Notes under the pieces: generated by a model | What the model saw: only the letters and a program-made list of their open reading frames with translations | Told to the model about the DNA's origin: nothing | The model's database searches: none | Part shown: positions 5,188 through 7,322 of the stretch, piece after piece | How the letters are laid out: every line of letters starts with the position of its first letter | Numbering within the stretch: the first letter of the stretch is position 1 | Translations under genes and position numbers: made by a program | Source: an uncultured Verrucomicrobiota bacterium | Lineage (GTDB): Bacteria > Verrucomicrobiota > Verrucomicrobiia > Limisphaerales > UBA1096 | Length of the DNA: 7,322 bases | Reading direction: 5' to 3' | NCBI GenBank assembly: GCA_913050205.1 | Contig: CAJXAU010000076.1 | Location: forward strand, 1 to 7,322

Positions 5188-7322
5188 TTATTCAGCAACT
5201 AATTTGACATCGTCCAAGAACCAACCCTCCTGAAGATTAAAATCATCTGTGGACAACCTAAATTCAACGATAATTTTTCGAGCCAAAGTGTCAGATTTTA
5301 ACCGGAATGCCTGCGCCTCCCAACCATTAGTCGCCCCCGAAGCTTCATATGGTTCATCAAGGGTTTCCTCTGTTTCGGCATCAAGAACTACCACGGAAAC
5401 CCTGTGGAAAGAAATTTCAGGATCTACCTTTCTATATTCAGAAAAGCTCAAAGTTGCCTGAACCTTTTTCTCGCTGAGATCAATTACTGGTGAGCGTAAA
5501 TACGATGCTGTAAATGGTTCGAAATTAGCCCCCAACCCCGTCCCGTAAACATTACTCCCGCTAAAAGCCTTGTTCGGACCGGTAGTGGGCACACCCAGTT
5601 CCCAGTTATTGCCCTCACCACCATGAGTCCAACCTTCACCACCATCTTCAAAATCGTCGAAGAACAGAGGTGGCGGTTCCAAAGCAACAATACGATAAAA
5701 TTTATTTGCACTCTGCCCACTGGAGAATGTTGCTTTATAGTCACCATTCCCAAGATTCTCCAAACCCACTCCACCTTGCTCAACCCATTCTAGGACACTA
5801 ATATCAGCCTTGGTCTCAACCAAATAATTCCTGCTACTAAACGGACTGTAAAATTGAATATCCACATTATTTTCATCCAAGGAGATTGACCTTATGTTAA
5901 GAGGTTCAAATTCTTCATTCAAAGGCTTACCTGCCAAACCATTTTGGTAGATACCAGAAATTTCTACTTCGCTTAGGCCGCGTTGCCAGATTCCCATGTC
6001 ATCCAAAAGCCCATCATACAGACGCGCAATATCAAGGCCGGGGCCAAAATTGCCAATTATTAAAGGATCGCTGTTAACTGCACCCAACTTGGCTGAAATG
6101 GCTGGGCCAATAGCTTCGCCGTTCTTGAACCATTGAACCTTGCCGCCCTTGTATACAAACGCATAGTGCTGCCAAGTCCCCACCTCCCAAGTATCGCCAG
6201 GTGAGGAATAGGGTGTTTTGTTTACACCATGAGTCCGAACCACACCTCCCCCCAACAAAACCATATCAAAGTTGACCGCCTTCCGAAAAACCCGATCATA
6301 AGATCCAAATTCTTCAATATTCATCCATAAAGATACGGTTGCTTCATTGGCCAAGTTTAAAAGATCATTATGCGGTACGGATATCAAGTCGTCATCACCA
6401 TCAAAAGCGATAGCACCTCCAATTCGTCCCGGCACCCCAAATCCTTCATCGAAATTTTCAAGTGTTCCGTTTATGTTGTTACCGCTTGAATCAATCAAAG
6501 CCTCTCCCTCTGACTCGTCAAATGCATAATAAGCAACCAATCCACTTGTAATTGCATCAAGTCTTTCGATTTCGAGGACAGCTGCATCACTGGTTATGCT
6601 GCCCTGTTCATTCGTTACTTGTACAGTATAGTCTCCTGCCTGCTCCGCGCTTAATTTCGACAGCACGAGCGAATTTGAAGTCGCTTCCTGAACAACCTTC
6701 CCGTTGTGATACCATTGATAAGTCACCGGGCGTTTCCCAGTAACCATGACCTCAAATTCTACCGTAGTACCTTCCAGTTTTTTCTGCGATCTAGGCGAGG
6801 AGACAATCAAGGGCGCCCCAGATATATCTCTACCCGCTAACTCCAGTATTTCTGCTTCAGCTAATGGCCTCGACCAAATCGCGACTTCATCCAGCATGCC
6901 ATCCAGATATCTCGCTGTTTCTTGATCGTCGTCATAACTTCCAATGAACAAATCATCAGAATTTGACTCACCTAAAACACCTTGCTCTGGTTGTCCGACC
7001 CGGAACCCGTTCTTATAAAAAATAATCTCTCCTGCCTTGTAGACGACAGTAAAATGTTGCCATTTATCTATTTCAACAGATCCCTGCACGGTATTTACCT
7101 CATTGCCTTTTCTATTAACCGTGTTCGCTATGGTGCCAGTGTCTGATCTTACTAATAACGATTTCCTCACCGTCCCAGGGTCGTCAATCAATCTAAGTGA
7201 GAAATAATCCCCTTTTCTTAGTATCCAGCTTGACGCTCTCGTGTAGGTTCCAGCATCTTCATTCGGGCCATAAGAATCTGGTTTAATCCAGAAAGAAAAC
7301 GTCGCCTCTGACCCTAGGGCCA
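5188..7322 (-). CDS. Large extracellular LamG-Ig-LamG protein with MAM-like C-terminus (N-terminus beyond window)
   Basis: The frame is open from the window edge to TAA at 5190-5188, giving 710 residues in view. Domains by in-window residue: a LamG/concanavalin-type jellyroll at 1-163, entering within its first strands (ATFSFWIKPDSYG) and ending DEVAIWSRPLAEAEI; an Ig-like domain at about 170-253 (YQWYHNGKV, AGDYTVQVTN) lacking the disulfide cysteines, as is usual for bacterial Ig_2 types; a second LamG at about 259-467 (GLVAYYAFDES, IAFDG, DDMGIWQRGLSEVEI); a small beta module at 473-547 of the kind ending in KFYRIV; and a MAM or immune-inhibitor-A-like beta-sandwich at about 552-710 (DDFEDG, GNNWELGVP, GWFLDDVKLV). 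The two LamG units resemble each other and arose by internal duplication. No catalytic domain, membrane anchor or PEP-CTERM signal is seen in the visible part; the protein stops directly after LVAE. It is probably a secreted or surface binding protein whose ligand cannot be read from sequence. An internal TTG at 7191 could be mistaken for the start but lies inside LamG1. Confidence 0.9.
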   Translation of the reverse strand, partial: ALGSEATFSFWIKPDSYGPNEDAGTYTRASSWILRKGDYFSLRLIDDPGTVRKSLLVRSDTGTIANTVNRKGNEVNTVQGSVEIDKWQHFTVVYKAGEIIFYKNGFRVGQPEQGVLGESNSDDLFIGSYDDDQETARYLDGMLDEVAIWSRPLAEAEILELAGRDISGAPLIVSSPRSQKKLEGTTVEFEVMVTGKRPVTYQWYHNGKVVQEATSNSLVLSKLSAEQAGDYTVQVTNEQGSITSDAAVLEIERLDAITSGLVAYYAFDESEGEALIDSSGNNINGTLENFDEGFGVPGRIGGAIAFDGDDDLISVPHNDLLNLANEATVSLWMNIEEFGSYDRVFRKAVNFDMVLLGGGVVRTHGVNKTPYSSPGDTWEVGTWQHYAFVYKGGKVQWFKNGEAIGPAISAKLGAVNSDPLIIGNFGPGLDIARLYDGLLDDMGIWQRGLSEVEISGIYQNGLAGKPLNEEFEPLNIRSISLDENNVDIQFYSPFSSRNYLVETKADISVLEWVEQGGVGLENLGNGDYKATFSSGQSANKFYRIVALEPPPLFFDDFEDGGEGWTHGGEGNNWELGVPTTGPNKAFSGSNVYGTGLGANFEPFTASYLRSPVIDLSEKKVQATLSFSEYRKVDPEISFHRVSVVVLDAETEETLDEPYEASGATNGWEAQAFRLKSDTLARKIIVEFRLSTDDFNLQEGWFLDDVKLVAE

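Noticed and set aside
5188..5300. PEP-CTERM or other C-terminal sorting signal on the LamG protein
   Set aside because: The protein ends in DDVKLVAE directly after the last beta strand, with no hydrophobic helix or basic tail.
7189..7191. TTG as the start of the LamG protein
   Set aside because: The frame continues upstream to the window edge with recognisable LamG sequence (ATFSFWIKPDSYG), so the gene is truncated by the window and this codon is an internal leucine.

Overview
The window holds four genes, all on the minus strand and closely packed. In transcription order (from high to low coordinates) they are: a large multi-domain extracellular protein of the LamG/Ig type (5188-7322, N-terminus outside the window); a complete DUF1501 protein with a twin-arginine signal (3715-5127); a complete planctomycete-type cytochrome protein, PSCyt1-DUF1549-DUF1553 (893-3706); and a second DUF1501 protein that is a close paralog of the first (1-880, C-terminus outside the window). 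Gaps between genes are 60, 8 and 12 bases, so the three downstream genes look like one transcription unit, possibly joined to the LamG gene. No tRNA, rRNA, CRISPR array, transposase or clear terminator was seen, and no gene-free stretch exceeds 60 bases.

The PSCyt1/DUF1549/DUF1553 plus DUF1501 pairing is very characteristic of the Planctomycetota-Verrucomicrobiota group, where it occurs in many paralogous copies. LamG-Ig-LamG surface proteins are also typical there. I lean to Verrucomicrobiota, but the sequence does not settle it. The biochemical role of these pairs is not established. The visible parts suggest a periplasmic or cell-surface redox protein with two CxxCH motifs, exported unfolded by Sec, working with a pre-folded metal-dependent hydrolase-like partner exported by Tat. 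The LamG protein would be an outer binding or adhesion component. A role in processing complex polysaccharides is a common guess for such loci and is inference only.

The most notable structure is not a new gene type but the way the locus is assembled. The GC-rich part (about 1-3600) meets an AT-richer part (about 3600-7322) at a sharp point inside the PSCyt1 gene, just after the signal peptide and at the start of the cytochrome domain. The two DUF1501 paralogs lie on opposite sides of this junction. They are almost identical in protein over a core of about 97 residues but differ at many third codon positions. The GC-rich gene also carries six perfect copies of the palindrome CTTGGCCAAG, one of them read in a different codon register from the others. 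Together these point to a mosaic operon made by duplication plus recombination or transfer, or to a chimeric assembly that should be excluded first.
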